A stretch of DNA of 64,000 bases from Oreohelix idahoensis (taxonomy: Eukaryota > Mollusca > Gastropoda > Stylommatophora > Oreohelicidae): positions 124,001-188,000 of the forward strand of contig JAMPIV010012246.1 in NCBI GenBank assembly GCA_024509875.1, read 5' to 3'. Below, piece after piece: positions 11,518 to 21,362 of the stretch. The stretch's first letter is position 1. Each line of letters begins with the position of its first letter. A model generated the notes under the pieces. That model saw nothing but the letters and a program-made list of their open reading frames with translations, did no database searches and was not told the origin of the DNA. The position numbers and the translations under genes were made by a program.

Positions 11518-12278
11518 TTAATCATTTTCCTCATCTTCGTTTTTCTCTTCGGTTTCCACCCTTTCCTCTACTTGTTTGTGCTCTCCGTCCTGCCTCATAG
11601 GATGACGGCTTAAAAAATCCGCTCCTACGTTATGTTTTCCTTGGATATAGTCCACTTGGAACGTGTAAGGTTGTAGAACAAGCGACCACCTCATCAGTCT
11701 AGCATTCAAATTCTTTGAATTGGCGAGGAAGGTCAGAGGTTGGTAATCACTCTGCATTGTAAATTTCCTTCCGTACAGGTATGCTTGAAATTTTTGTATT
11801 CCCCAGACGAGGGACAAACATTCCTTTTCGATTGTGGAATAGTTTTGTTCTGCTCGGTTTAACTTCCGACTCGCATATGCGAACGGAAATAGATTTGGTG
11901 GGCTTCAGTCATCTGGCTGTAGTAATGTAGCCCCGATTCCAATGTTACTGGCATCTGTGCGCAAGATGAATTTTCTAGTTAAATCCGGAAGCCGTAAAAT
12001 AGGTTTTGTGGTGAGTTTCTCTTTTAAGAGTGCATATGCATGTTCACATTCTGCTGACCATGTCACTTTATCTGGGTTTCCTTTCTTGGTTAGCGATGTA
12101 AGCGGCGCACAGAGGCTATTAAAATCCTTTATATATCTCTGGTAGAATCCTGTAGTGGTGTTTGATGGTATTGTATGATGGTGATATTACTAAATGTATG
12201 TGTATGAGGCCCTGTAGTAGGTGTTTGGAGCGGCGCACAGAGGCTATTAAAATCCTTTATATATCTCTGGTAGAATCC
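11518..12278 (-). pseudogene. outer element RNase H part of pol
   Basis: Continuation of the outer pol beyond the inner insertion: the GFYQ connection region, then the RNase H core with RTDASNIGIG, YASRKLNRAEQNYST and the terminal GADFLSRHP. The frame carries an in-frame TGA at 11909-11911. The protein ends in a short Glu-rich tail with its stop at 11518. Together with 21363-24247 it formed one polyprotein before the inner insertion. RNase H would degrade template RNA after first-strand synthesis. Confidence 0.85.
12101..12278. repeat. 128-bp tandem duplication across the nested-insertion junction
   Basis: Outer-element sequence, the TSD aatcc and the first 60 or so bases of the inner LTR (12101-12228) are repeated from 12229 on. 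The period is exactly 128 bp (agcggcgcac at 12101 and 12229). The first copy ends in a short block, ctgtagtaggtgtttgg, that resembles the LTR start again. Confidence 0.85.
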
Positions 12279-14434
12279 TGTAGTGGTGTTTGATGGTATT
12301 GTATGATGGTGATATTACTAAATGTAATTGTATGAGGCCAGCTGTGAAGGCTCCTGAGATAAAATGTAGTTGTGAATTGTCAGAAGGCCTTTCTTGCTAC
12401 CACTACGACCTCACACTTAATTTTTTTTAAGGAATGTGGCTACGTAAAGTGTCTAGGGTAATGATGTGTAGTGTGGTGTGATAGTTTCTAAATACACCCA
12501 CAAATAATTAAGAAGACTAATAATATTAACAAATGTTAAAATACACTGAACTAACTCAAGTGTGTAAAATTTTTTGATAAAATTATATTACATTTATTTT
12601 GTTCTGGATCAATTTTTTAGGTTGACCAGAACTTTAAAAGATTTAGAGATTATGAAAGAAATGCATGGAATATTATATCATAAATGCAATAGTGTACATA
12701 TATATGTACTATACTAGTTAGTTTTATTAAAATGTTCTAGTAGTCATCTACTTGGGAGGATATGTACTGTTTGTGCTGTTGGGGTGGCCTCATCACACCT
12801 GTCTATATTGACTACCCAGTGTCCAGAAAATGGTGGGAATTTTTATGGGGTATTAGTAACTACACAACTTTGGTGAATGTCCAGCAGACCAGAGGCTCAC
12901 TCATCTTATATTTGTAGCTCTGGTGCTGAAAACTGATGGTCCCACCTCTCCGTGCTGGCGGGCAATAATGGTGGTCTCTGTCACAAGTACTGCACAGATA
13001 CACTCGAGTAAAGTCACCAACTGAATAGTCACTGCTTTGTTGACAACAGAAACTCGCAGCTCTGCAATCAAAGTATGGGCCATGTGTCAAAATCTATTCT
13101 CTACCCACGTCTGGACACAACACTGACACAACAACCACATCATACAGACAGGTCAGATCTCTCTGACCAAACAGCACATTTACCATGGTGGTTTTACATC
13201 AGCTAGATCCTCCCAGACTATAGGTTCTGAAAAATATTTATTAGTTGTCTACCCTAAAAGAGGATAGGTAATATGTTCCATTATTCTCAATGTACATTGT
13301 TGGTCCCTAGACCCTGACTTGGGCGGGGGGTCCAGAGCAAATCCCTACTAGTTTGTAAGGCTAGATTTTGATATGGCAGTATCAAATCACTCGAACATGA
13401 AACAATATTCAAAATATATATAAGGAAATAATTTCAATCTTACCAGATTATGAATAAATAACACAGAATTGCTAGCAAAACTCAGCTGAGCTGCTGGCTA
13501 TAGTATGGCGTCCCTAACTTTCTTTCACTTTCTTTCATATGGAAATCACCACACTTTAAAATCTGTGTCTATCACTGAACAACTGTTGAAGAATGGCCCC
13601 AAATACGCTCTGAGCGCTAATAATATGATTGTCTGTGGCCAATCACTGCCTAGTTTTACTTTAAATTCAAATTCCTACACTAAAGTCATTTCAGTCATGC
13701 TTCAGTCAAGTATGGATGGTTATCTGTTAGTCTGTCCGTCTCTACTTGTGTTTCTACATAATTGTGCTTGATTTTTGAAGCAACCTTTCTTTCCCCTCCA
13801 AAATTTTGTCGATAAAAGTTATATTTAGACACAGCTACCGCTCAAAAACCCTCTCCCCCATACTAAGTAAATTTGAACACCTGCGTCCAAGGTCGTGGTT
13901 TTGTGTGCAAATTGCGACACTTTTAGATTCAATACAGTCTAGCGATGATGTGAACTACACTGTCTTTTGTCATTATCTTCAATATTATCTATCCGTCTGT
14001 AAAATTAAGACCATATTAGTTCACTGCTCAGAATAGGCCATCCGGCCAGCTAATTTTTATATTCCTAACATTAATATTAAAGAAAAGTTACTTTTTAATT
14101 TTTGTAATATTCCTAACATCTGCGTTTAGCCGCTGAATTCAAATCAAGGGCTTGTTATCGCAAAACGTCCAATTCCGTACCTCGTGTCAATTTGGGGGAC
14201 GTGATTTTTTTCTTTCCTCCATCCCCCCCAATTGCGTCTCCTAGCCTTTCCAGTCATATTTTTTTCCTTTTTGATCCGCCGTTCCCCTCCTGTCTAGCGA
14301 GTCAATTATTATGGAGGATGATGACCCGCGGTCTAGGCGATCATGTACTATTCGCAGCCTACGCATTATGTTTTTATCCTTAAATGTTATCTTTGGAGAT
14401 ATTTTACCGTTGTATCTCTGTCAATTTCACTACA
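12279..14434 (-). repeat. inner element 3' LTR
   Basis: 2156 bp, TG...CA, apparently identical to 19207-21362. No coding region inside it is credible; its short open frames recur only because the LTR is duplicated. Confidence 0.95.
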
Positions 14435-14449
14435 CATCTCCCCACTTGA
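14435..14449 (-). promoter_or_regulatory. polypurine tract of inner element
   Basis: Minus strand aagtggggagatg immediately before the LTR start (TGTAGTGAAATT). Confidence 0.65.
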
Positions 14450-14521
14450 AAACATGCCTATGGCAAGTTCCAAAACCAGCGATACACATAGGTAAAATTA
14501 CTCCTCACGTCTGCCACTACT

Positions 14522-15382
14522 CTAATTTTGATCACAGGGGTGCCGACTGAGGAAATCTGCACCGACATTCAATTTGCCTGGGATATATTGGATACTGAAC
14601 TGATAAGGTTGAAGCAATAAAGACCACCTCAGCAATCTTGCGTTTTCATGCTTAGCCTGAGACAAGAACACGAGAGGCTGATGGTCCGTCTCCACCACAA
14701 ATGTCCTACCATACAGATAGATTTGAAACTTCTTTATTGCCCAGATTAATGCTAAACATTCCTTTTCGCTTGTGGAGTATCCTTGTTCCGCCTTATTCAA
14801 TTTGCGGCTTGCATAAGCGACTGGTTTAAGTTCCCCATCAGGTGAAGATGATCTTTGCAACAAAGCCCCTCCTAGTCCTACATTACTTGCATCGGTTCTT
14901 AAGACAAAGTCCTGTGTCAAATCAGGCAGTTTGAGAATAGGCTTGCTAGTGAGTTTTTCCTTTAACTCTTGGAACGCTAGTTCACATTGTGCAGTCCAAA
15001 TAATTTTATCTGGAAGTCCCTTGCGAGTCAGATCAGTCAGAGGAGCACAAATAGCGTTAAAATTTTTGATGTATTTCTGATAAAATCCGCATAACGACAC
15101 AAATGATCGCACGTCCTTTTTTGTTTGCGGCCTAGGTGCTCTCTGCAGTTTTTCCAAGTTCTTAGGATCAGGGGTCATATTACCCTGATATACAGTGTGT
15201 CCCAAGAATTCCAACTCTTTACATCCAATACAACATTTTGTTGGCCTAGCAGTCAAATTCGCCTCCCGAAGTCTATCCAACAACATCTCCAGAGCTTCAA
15301 TGTGTTCTTCAAATGTCTCTGTGGCGACGAGAATATCATCCATGAAATTTGTGATACATGGGTTATTCAGGGGGTCCAACAA
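14522..15382 (-). pseudogene. inner element pol, end of RT plus RNase H
   Basis: The 3' end of the inner pol, in a different frame from the upstream part. It holds RT motif C (NFMDDILVATE), the palm end and thumb (TARPTKCCIG, LEFLGHTVYQG), the SFVSLCGFYQKYIKNF connection, and RNase H with RTDASNVGLGGAL, YASRKLNKAEQGYST and the closing GADFLSRHP. The shift results from one missing A in an A run at about 15382-15392, where the third element keeps the frame. In so young an element a homopolymer sequencing error is a real alternative. Confidence 0.9.
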
Positions 15383-17913
15383 TTTCGCATCATCCTTGAA
15401 AACACACTCGGAGCATTTTTCAGTCCGAATGGTAGCATATTGAATTCATAATGTCCATCCGAAGTGCTAAAAGCCAAATAAGGTCTCACTTCAGGCTTCA
15501 CTGGGATCTGGTAATAGCCTTTACTAAGATCCACCTTTGAAAAGTATTTTGCCTTGTTCAGTCTGGCAAATAGCTGTTTTGTGTCTGGTAATGGATCCAC
15601 TTGTCCTTCTGTGACAGCATTCAGTTTCCTGTAATCTATGCACAGTCTGTGTTCCCCAGACGGTTTTCTCAACAAAACGACACTAGAACTAAAAGATGAT
15701 TCACTGTGCGAAATAATCCCCTCCTTCAACAAATACTCTATTTCTTCCTTCAATGCCTTCTCCTTCGCGAACGGAATAGAATAGGCTCTCATACAGATTG
15801 GGTTTGAGTCTACCAGTTTCATGTCATACTGTAGCAAATTTGTATGGCCTGGTTTATCTGTTAATACATCTGTATGTTCCTCCAGAACCTTTTGAACTCT
15901 CTCCCTCTGGTTTTTAGTCAGGTGCTTACTGACTTTTACCTGTGCTGCTGTTTCACAAGGATGTAATGGGTATTCATGTGAGGTGAGTGGTTCTTTTTGC
16001 ATCTGGGTTGCAATAGCCAAGGTCAATAAGGGGGTGCTTTCCTGGAGTGGTCTGTCCAGATACTTCTTTAACAGGTTTACATGATAAACTTTTTCCTTCC
16101 CCTTTTTGTCAATTTTATAGTTTGTTCTAGACACCTTCTCTAGAACCGTATATGGACCTTGCCAACCAATTTGTAATTTATTCTGGCTTCCGGGTAGTAG
16201 AAGCAGCACCTTCTCTCCGACTGCCAGTTCCCTGTCCTTTGCCTTCCTATTAAAATATGCTGCATGTTTCTTCCTGGCTTGTTTCAAATTATCATTTGCC
16301 AGTTTCCATCCAGCTTTCAAACGAGTGGTCAGTTCGTTCACATATTGATACGATGAGGTAACAGTCTCTTCCGCCTTCTCATCTGTCCAGGTCCTTAATA
16401 AAGCTTCTAAAGGACCTTTTATTGGCCTCCCAAATAGCAGAGTTGCGGGAGCCATCCCGGTTGAACTATGTGGTACCTCCCGGTACGCAAACAATGCGGC
16501 GGGCAGGAATTGATCCCACAGATCCGGTTTTTCGTGTGCCAGCTTTCTCAGGATAGAAATGAGAGTCCCATTGAACCTCTCTACCTGGCCGTTCCCTTGT
16601 GGATGGTACGGACTACAATGAAAGTGCCTGGCTTGAAATAGCTTAAAAACTTCTTCCGTTAGTTTCCCCTTGAACTGAGAACCATTATCCGTCAAGATTT
16701 GATGCGGGAATCCTAATCGGGTAAATATTGTAAGTAGTGCCTCTGCTACATGTTTTGAATCAATTGATGGCAGGGCTACCGCCTCTCCCCACATAGAACA
16801 AGTGTCCACCAGAGTAAGGATGTAACTGTTCCTCCTCTTGGTCCGAGTGAGAGGTCCCACAATATCCACTGCAACCCTCTCAAAAGGTGTTCCCACTATG
16901 GGCATTTCCCCTAGAGTTGCAGGAGCAGTCCAGTGCTTTGGAGCTACCCTTTGACATTCTGGGCAGGATTTGACATATCTTTTTATATCCTCCGTTATCC
17001 CTGGCCAGAAGTAATGACAAGCTATACGCTGTCCTGTGGCGCTGATCCCCATGTGACCACTGAAGGGAATCGCATGTCCGAGTTCCATCACTTTATCTCT
17101 ATATGAAGTGGGAAGAACCAGCTGGTTGTGACCATTTGTTCCAGTTCCGGCCTTCCTGTATAAGAGTTTGTTCTTCATGAAATATTCCCCCTTGCTCGGA
17201 GGTGTGTGGCATTTGGGCAATTTTTTAAAACAGGGCTTGAGTGTCCTATCCTCAGCCTGCGCCTTCCTCATCTCCTCTGGATGAGCATTTATAGGTTCAC
17301 CTTCTTCCTCCTTCTTCTGTGACCTGGTCTGCACTGTCGCCATGATCACAGGTTTCTCGGGGTTCCCCAAGAAGACGTCTCTACACCCCAATATCAGAGG
17401 GTAGATTGGTTCATCTATCACTGCTGCTCTGATTTCTCCTTCCACATAGCGAGTTTTCACCGTTATCCTTGCGATGGGAAGTGTCATGAGTGGTATGTCC
17501 TTAGTCGCCCCTTGTATTTCCACTGTTTCTGTGGTATACTGACTTGGGTCCACTAGGCTAGACTTCACAACTGAATCATAATCCAAACCTGTATCATAAA
17601 GGCACCTTATGGTGACCCCATTACAAATAACATCCTCACAAACTGGGGGGTGATAAGGTTCCTGTTGTCCCTTAGGATTAACCTTTAATCTTTGCGTCCC
17701 CGACTTCATTGCAGCAATGTTTGAAGGTTTCCTTCTACAAAATTCGGTGTTATGGTTATCCTTCTTGCACCATTTACACCATCTTTTTCCTTGGTTCAAC
17801 GGTTTTCTTTCATTGAACTTTTGGTCATTGAACTGTGAGTTTCTGTCGCGATAGTCATTTCTTGGCCGCTCAAAGTTTTGTCCTACCTTTATTTCCCTGC
17901 TCTCTATTATCAA
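15367..17913 (-). CDS. inner element pol: NC-PR-IN-RT (integrase before RT)
   Basis: A long open frame. In order: nucleocapsid knuckle C-x2-C-x4-H-x4-C (residues 46-59); aspartic protease with DTG (107-109); integrase H2C2 finger (H280, H287, C317, C320); integrase core D350, D409, E445 (VDIVGP, LTDNGSQF, QVERFNG); GPY motif (586-588); then RT with LRKPSGEHRLCIDYRKLN and motif A VDLSKGYYQ (D795). The frame stops at 15367 and RT continues in another frame. Domain sequences are Ty3/Gypsy, but integrase precedes RT. Ordinary Gypsy pol is PR-RT-RH-IN. The join with gag needs a one-base shift near 17880-17910; because the third element reads gag into NC in one frame, I infer a secondary indel rather than programmed shifting. 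Confidence 0.93.
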   Translation of the reverse strand: MIIESREIKVGQNFERPRNDYRDRNSQFNDQKFNERKPLNQGKRWCKWCKKDNHNTEFCRRKPSNIAAMKSGTQRLKVNPKGQQEPYHPPVCEDVICNGVTIRCLYDTGLDYDSVVKSSLVDPSQYTTETVEIQGATKDIPLMTLPIARITVKTRYVEGEIRAAVIDEPIYPLILGCRDVFLGNPEKPVIMATVQTRSQKKEEEGEPINAHPEEMRKAQAEDRTLKPCFKKLPKCHTPPSKGEYFMKNKLLYRKAGTGTNGHNQLVLPTSYRDKVMELGHAIPFSGHMGISATGQRIACHYFWPGITEDIKRYVKSCPECQRVAPKHWTAPATLGEMPIVGTPFERVAVDIVGPLTRTKRRNSYILTLVDTCSMWGEAVALPSIDSKHVAEALLTIFTRLGFPHQILTDNGSQFKGKLTEEVFKLFQARHFHCSPYHPQGNGQVERFNGTLISILRKLAHEKPDLWDQFLPAALFAYREVPHSSTGMAPATLLFGRPIKGPLEALLRTWTDEKAEETVTSSYQYVNELTTRLKAGWKLANDNLKQARKKHAAYFNRKAKDRELAVGEKVLLLLPGSQNKLQIGWQGPYTVLEKVSRTNYKIDKKGKEKVYHVNLLKKYLDRPLQESTPLLTLAIATQMQKEPLTSHEYPLHPCETAAQVKVSKHLTKNQRERVQKVLEEHTDVLTDKPGHTNLLQYDMKLVDSNPICMRAYSIPFAKEKALKEEIEYLLKEGIISHSESSFSSSVVLLRKPSGEHRLCIDYRKLNAVTEGQVDPLPDTKQLFARLNKAKYFSKVDLSKGYYQIPVKPEVRPYLAFSTSDGHYEFNMLPFGLKNAPSVFSRMMRNCWTP

Positions 17914-18940
17914 ATTTATTAAATTGCTGTGGAGCTTTAAAATTGTCTATGTGCTTCTTTTTAGCACCACTTACCTCTGCCTGGGCTGCCTGATACCTCT
18001 CAGCAACATTTAAAATTTCCCCCAACTTCTCTGCACCTTGTTCCATGAGAAATTTTCTCATGTCTGGAGCCATGGACTCTCTCAATTGCTCAATCATGAT
18101 CATTTCCTTAAGATCTTGGGTCTTCCCCAGAGCCGTCCATTTCTCCAAATAGGTTTCTAGTCTAGCAGAGAATTGGTGGTATGTCTCCCCAGACAACAGT
18201 TTGGCATTTCTAAATTTCTTACGATAAAATTCACCATTCTTCTCGTACCTTAATAACAAAGCCTGCTTTAACATGTCATAATTGTCTTGGTCTTCCCTGT
18301 TCATTTTAGCAAATACTTCATAAGAAGTACCTCTCAATCCCTGTGATAGCTTTAAGCTCCACCTCTCTCTCTCTAACCCATATGTAGTAGCTAATAACTC
18401 AAAACGTCCTAGGTACCCCTCTATGTCATCGTCTTTCTCAACAAAATGGTCTAAATGAAACCCCATAGCTGAGTTTGAGGCTCCCAGACTGGGCGTAGCA
18501 TCTGAGGCAAAAGGGCTGGCACCATTTTCAGGAGCCTGGCCTTGTAATTCCAGCTCCCTTAGTCGTAATTCGTGCTCCCTCTGCAACCTTCTATCTTCTG
18601 CCTCCCTTTCGGCAGTCAATCTTTTCTCTTCTGCCTCCCTTTCGGCAGTCAATCTTTTCTCTTCTGCCTCCCTTTCGGCAGTCAATCTTTTCTCTTCTGC
18701 CTCCCTTTGCTGTCGTTTTTCTTCGGCCTCCAATGCCTTTGCCTCTTTGTCAGCCTCAATCTGCAACCTCTTAATTTCTCTATCAGCCTCTAACCTCTTC
18801 TCTTCAGCTAACCTCCTTTCTTCCCGTTCAATATATTTATCACATTCAGCCGTTACGTATTGAATTAAAATTTGACCATCCATTCCCATCTCCTTCGCGG
18901 TGAGCACAGCAGCTGATCTAAATTTTGCCAGCTCCGCCAT
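17870..18940 (-). CDS. inner element Gag
   Basis: The start is ATG 18940, giving MAELAKFRSAAV; this N-terminus is shared with the third element's Gag (MADLAKFRSAAV). Residues about 35-135 form a Glu/Lys/Arg-rich coiled coil containing three perfect in-frame copies of an 11-residue unit, EEKRLTAEREA (33-bp repeat, about 18597-18705). The capsid-like part follows (LDHFVEKDDDIEGYLGRFE, RWSLKLSQGLRG, YRKKFRNAKLLSGETYHQF, ESMAPDMRKFLMEQGAEKLGE in order), typical of Gypsy Gag (retrotransposon gag family). Gag would assemble the particle and package RNA. The zinc knuckle lies downstream in the pol frame. Confidence 0.9.
   Translation of the reverse strand: MAELAKFRSAAVLTAKEMGMDGQILIQYVTAECDKYIEREERRLAEEKRLEADREIKRLQIEADKEAKALEAEEKRQQREAEEKRLTAEREAEEKRLTAEREAEEKRLTAEREAEDRRLQREHELRLRELELQGQAPENGASPFASDATPSLGASNSAMGFHLDHFVEKDDDIEGYLGRFELLATTYGLERERWSLKLSQGLRGTSYEVFAKMNREDQDNYDMLKQALLLRYEKNGEFYRKKFRNAKLLSGETYHQFSARLETYLEKWTALGKTQDLKEMIMIEQLRESMAPDMRKFLMEQGAEKLGEILNVAERYQAAQAEVSGAKKKHIDNFKAPQQFNKFDNREQGNKGRTKL
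18597..18707 (-). repeat. 33-bp in-frame repeat in gag coiled coil
   Basis: Three perfect tandem copies of a 33-bp unit (ttcggcagtcaatcttttct plus 13 bases). Each adds one 11-residue heptad-compatible segment to the Gag coiled coil, so its length can change without frame loss. Confidence 0.85.
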
Positions 18941-19183
18941 ACTTTTTAGACAATATAATAATATACAAGCTAAATCTCTAACCAGTAAATACACTAAGTA
19001 CTTCTTATGACTATAGTCTAACTAATTCTAACTAACCAGTTAACTAATTAATTATTACTGGCTGTGAAGATTCACCAACTTTTATCTACAGGGACACTTT
19101 TAATTTTAAAGGGAATTTTACAATTTATTTCCCTACTTTTATTTCTCCCACCAGGAGATCCTAATATTACTGTTGGGCTAATT

Positions 19184-19202
19184 ATCCCCGGACAAGACCC
19201 CA
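19184..19202 (-). promoter_or_regulatory. inner element primer binding site
   Basis: On the minus strand tggggtcttgtccggggata begins four bases after the LTR end. It aligns with the outer element's tRNA-Pro site but has mismatches, so the primer tRNA is uncertain. Confidence 0.6.
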
Positions 19203-19206
19203 ATAA

Positions 19207-21362
19207 TGTAGTGGTGTTTGATGGTATTGTATGATGGTGATATTACTAAATGTAATTGTATGAGGCCAGCTGTGAAGGCTCCTGAGATAAAATGTAGTTG
19301 TGAATTGTCAGAAGGCCTTTCTTGCTACCACTACGACCTCACACTTAATTTTTTTTAAGGAATGTGGCTACGTAAAGTGTCTAGGGTAATGATGTGTAGT
19401 GTGGTGTGATAGTTTCTAAATACACCCACAAATAATTAAGAAGACTAATAATATTAACAAATGTTAAAATACACTGAACTAACTCAAGTGTGTAAAATTT
19501 TTTGATAAAATTATATTACATTTATTTTGTTCTGGATCAATTTTTTAGGTTGACCAGAACTTTAAAAGATTTAGAGATTATGAAAGAAATGCATGGAATA
19601 TTATATCATAAATGCAATAGTGTACATATATATGTACTATACTAGTTAGTTTTATTAAAATGTTCTAGTAGTCATCTACTTGGGAGGATATGTACTGTTT
19701 GTGCTGTTGGGGTGGCCTCATCACACCTGTCTATATTGACTACCCAGTGTCCAGAAAATGGTGGGAATTTTTATGGGGTATTAGTAACTACACAACTTTG
19801 GTGAATGTCCAGCAGACCAGAGGCTCACTCATCTTATATTTGTAGCTCTGGTGCTGAAAACTGATGGTCCCACCTCTCCGTGCTGGCGGGCAATAATGGT
19901 GGTCTCTGTCACAAGTACTGCACAGATACACTCGAGTAAAGTCACCAACTGAATAGTCACTGCTTTGTTGACAACAGAAACTCGCAGCTCTGCAATCAAA
20001 GTATGGGCCATGTGTCAAAATCTATTCTCTACCCACGTCTGGACACAACACTGACACAACAACCACATCATACAGACAGGTCAGATCTCTCTGACCAAAC
20101 AGCACATTTACCATGGTGGTTTTACATCAGCTAGATCCTCCCAGACTATAGGTTCTGAAAAATATTTATTAGTTGTCTACCCTAAAAGAGGATAGGTAAT
20201 ATGTTCCATTATTCTCAATGTACATTGTTGGTCCCTAGACCCTGACTTGGGCGGGGGGTCCAGAGCAAATCCCTACTAGTTTGTAAGGCTAGATTTTGAT
20301 ATGGCAGTATCAAATCACTCGAACATGAAACAATATTCAAAATATATATAAGGAAATAATTTCAATCTTACCAGATTATGAATAAATAACACAGAATTGC
20401 TAGCAAAACTCAGCTGAGCTGCTGGCTATAGTATGGCGTCCCTAACTTTCTTTCACTTTCTTTCATATGGAAATCACCACACTTTAAAATCTGTGTCTAT
20501 CACTGAACAACTGTTGAAGAATGGCCCCAAATACGCTCTGAGCGCTAATAATATGATTGTCTGTGGCCAATCACTGCCTAGTTTTACTTTAAATTCAAAT
20601 TCCTACACTAAAGTCATTTCAGTCATGCTTCAGTCAAGTATGGATGGTTATCTGTTAGTCTGTCCGTCTCTACTTGTGTTTCTACATAATTGTGCTTGAT
20701 TTTTGAAGCAACCTTTCTTTCCCCTCCAAAATTTTGTCGATAAAAGTTATATTTAGACACAGCTACCGCTCAAAAACCCTCTCCCCCATACTAAGTAAAT
20801 TTGAACACCTGCGTCCAAGGTCGTGGTTTTGTGTGCAAATTGCGACACTTTTAGATTCAATACAGTCTAGCGATGATGTGAACTACACTGTCTTTTGTCA
20901 TTATCTTCAATATTATCTATCCGTCTGTAAAATTAAGACCATATTAGTTCACTGCTCAGAATAGGCCATCCGGCCAGCTAATTTTTATATTCCTAACATT
21001 AATATTAAAGAAAAGTTACTTTTTAATTTTTGTAATATTCCTAACATCTGCGTTTAGCCGCTGAATTCAAATCAAGGGCTTGTTATCGCAAAACGTCCAA
21101 TTCCGTACCTCGTGTCAATTTGGGGGACGTGATTTTTTTCTTTCCTCCATCCCCCCCAATTGCGTCTCCTAGCCTTTCCAGTCATATTTTTTTCCTTTTT
21201 GATCCGCCGTTCCCCTCCTGTCTAGCGAGTCAATTATTATGGAGGATGATGACCCGCGGTCTAGGCGATCATGTACTATTCGCAGCCTACGCATTATGTT
21301 TTTATCCTTAAATGTTATCTTTGGAGATATTTTACCGTTGTATCTCTGTCAATTTCACTACA
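19207..21362 (-). repeat. inner element 5' LTR
   Basis: 2156 bp, TG...CA, promoter-bearing LTR on the minus strand. It has the same length and, where compared, the same sequence as 12279-14434. Confidence 0.95.

Larger units (their letters stand above)
12279..21362 (-). mobile_element. inner Gmr1-like Gypsy LTR retrotransposon
   Basis: A 9084-bp element on the minus strand with two 2156-bp LTRs (TG...CA), TSD aatcc (12274-12278 and 21363-21367), primer binding site, gag, pol and polypurine tract. Both LTRs have the same length and I saw no difference in the stretches compared, so the insertion is recent. It sits inside the RT/RNase H coding region of a related older element, in the same orientation. 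Confidence 0.95.

Noticed and set aside
12860..14383. Small open frames that recur 6.9 kb downstream (19788-21311)
   Set aside because: They are duplicated only because they lie in the two identical LTRs. None shows a domain or codon signal, and most oppose the element's direction.
17870..17913. Programmed frameshift between gag and pol
   Set aside because: The needed shift is of opposite sense in the inner and outer elements, and the third element reads gag into the zinc knuckle without any shift. Independent indels explain this better.
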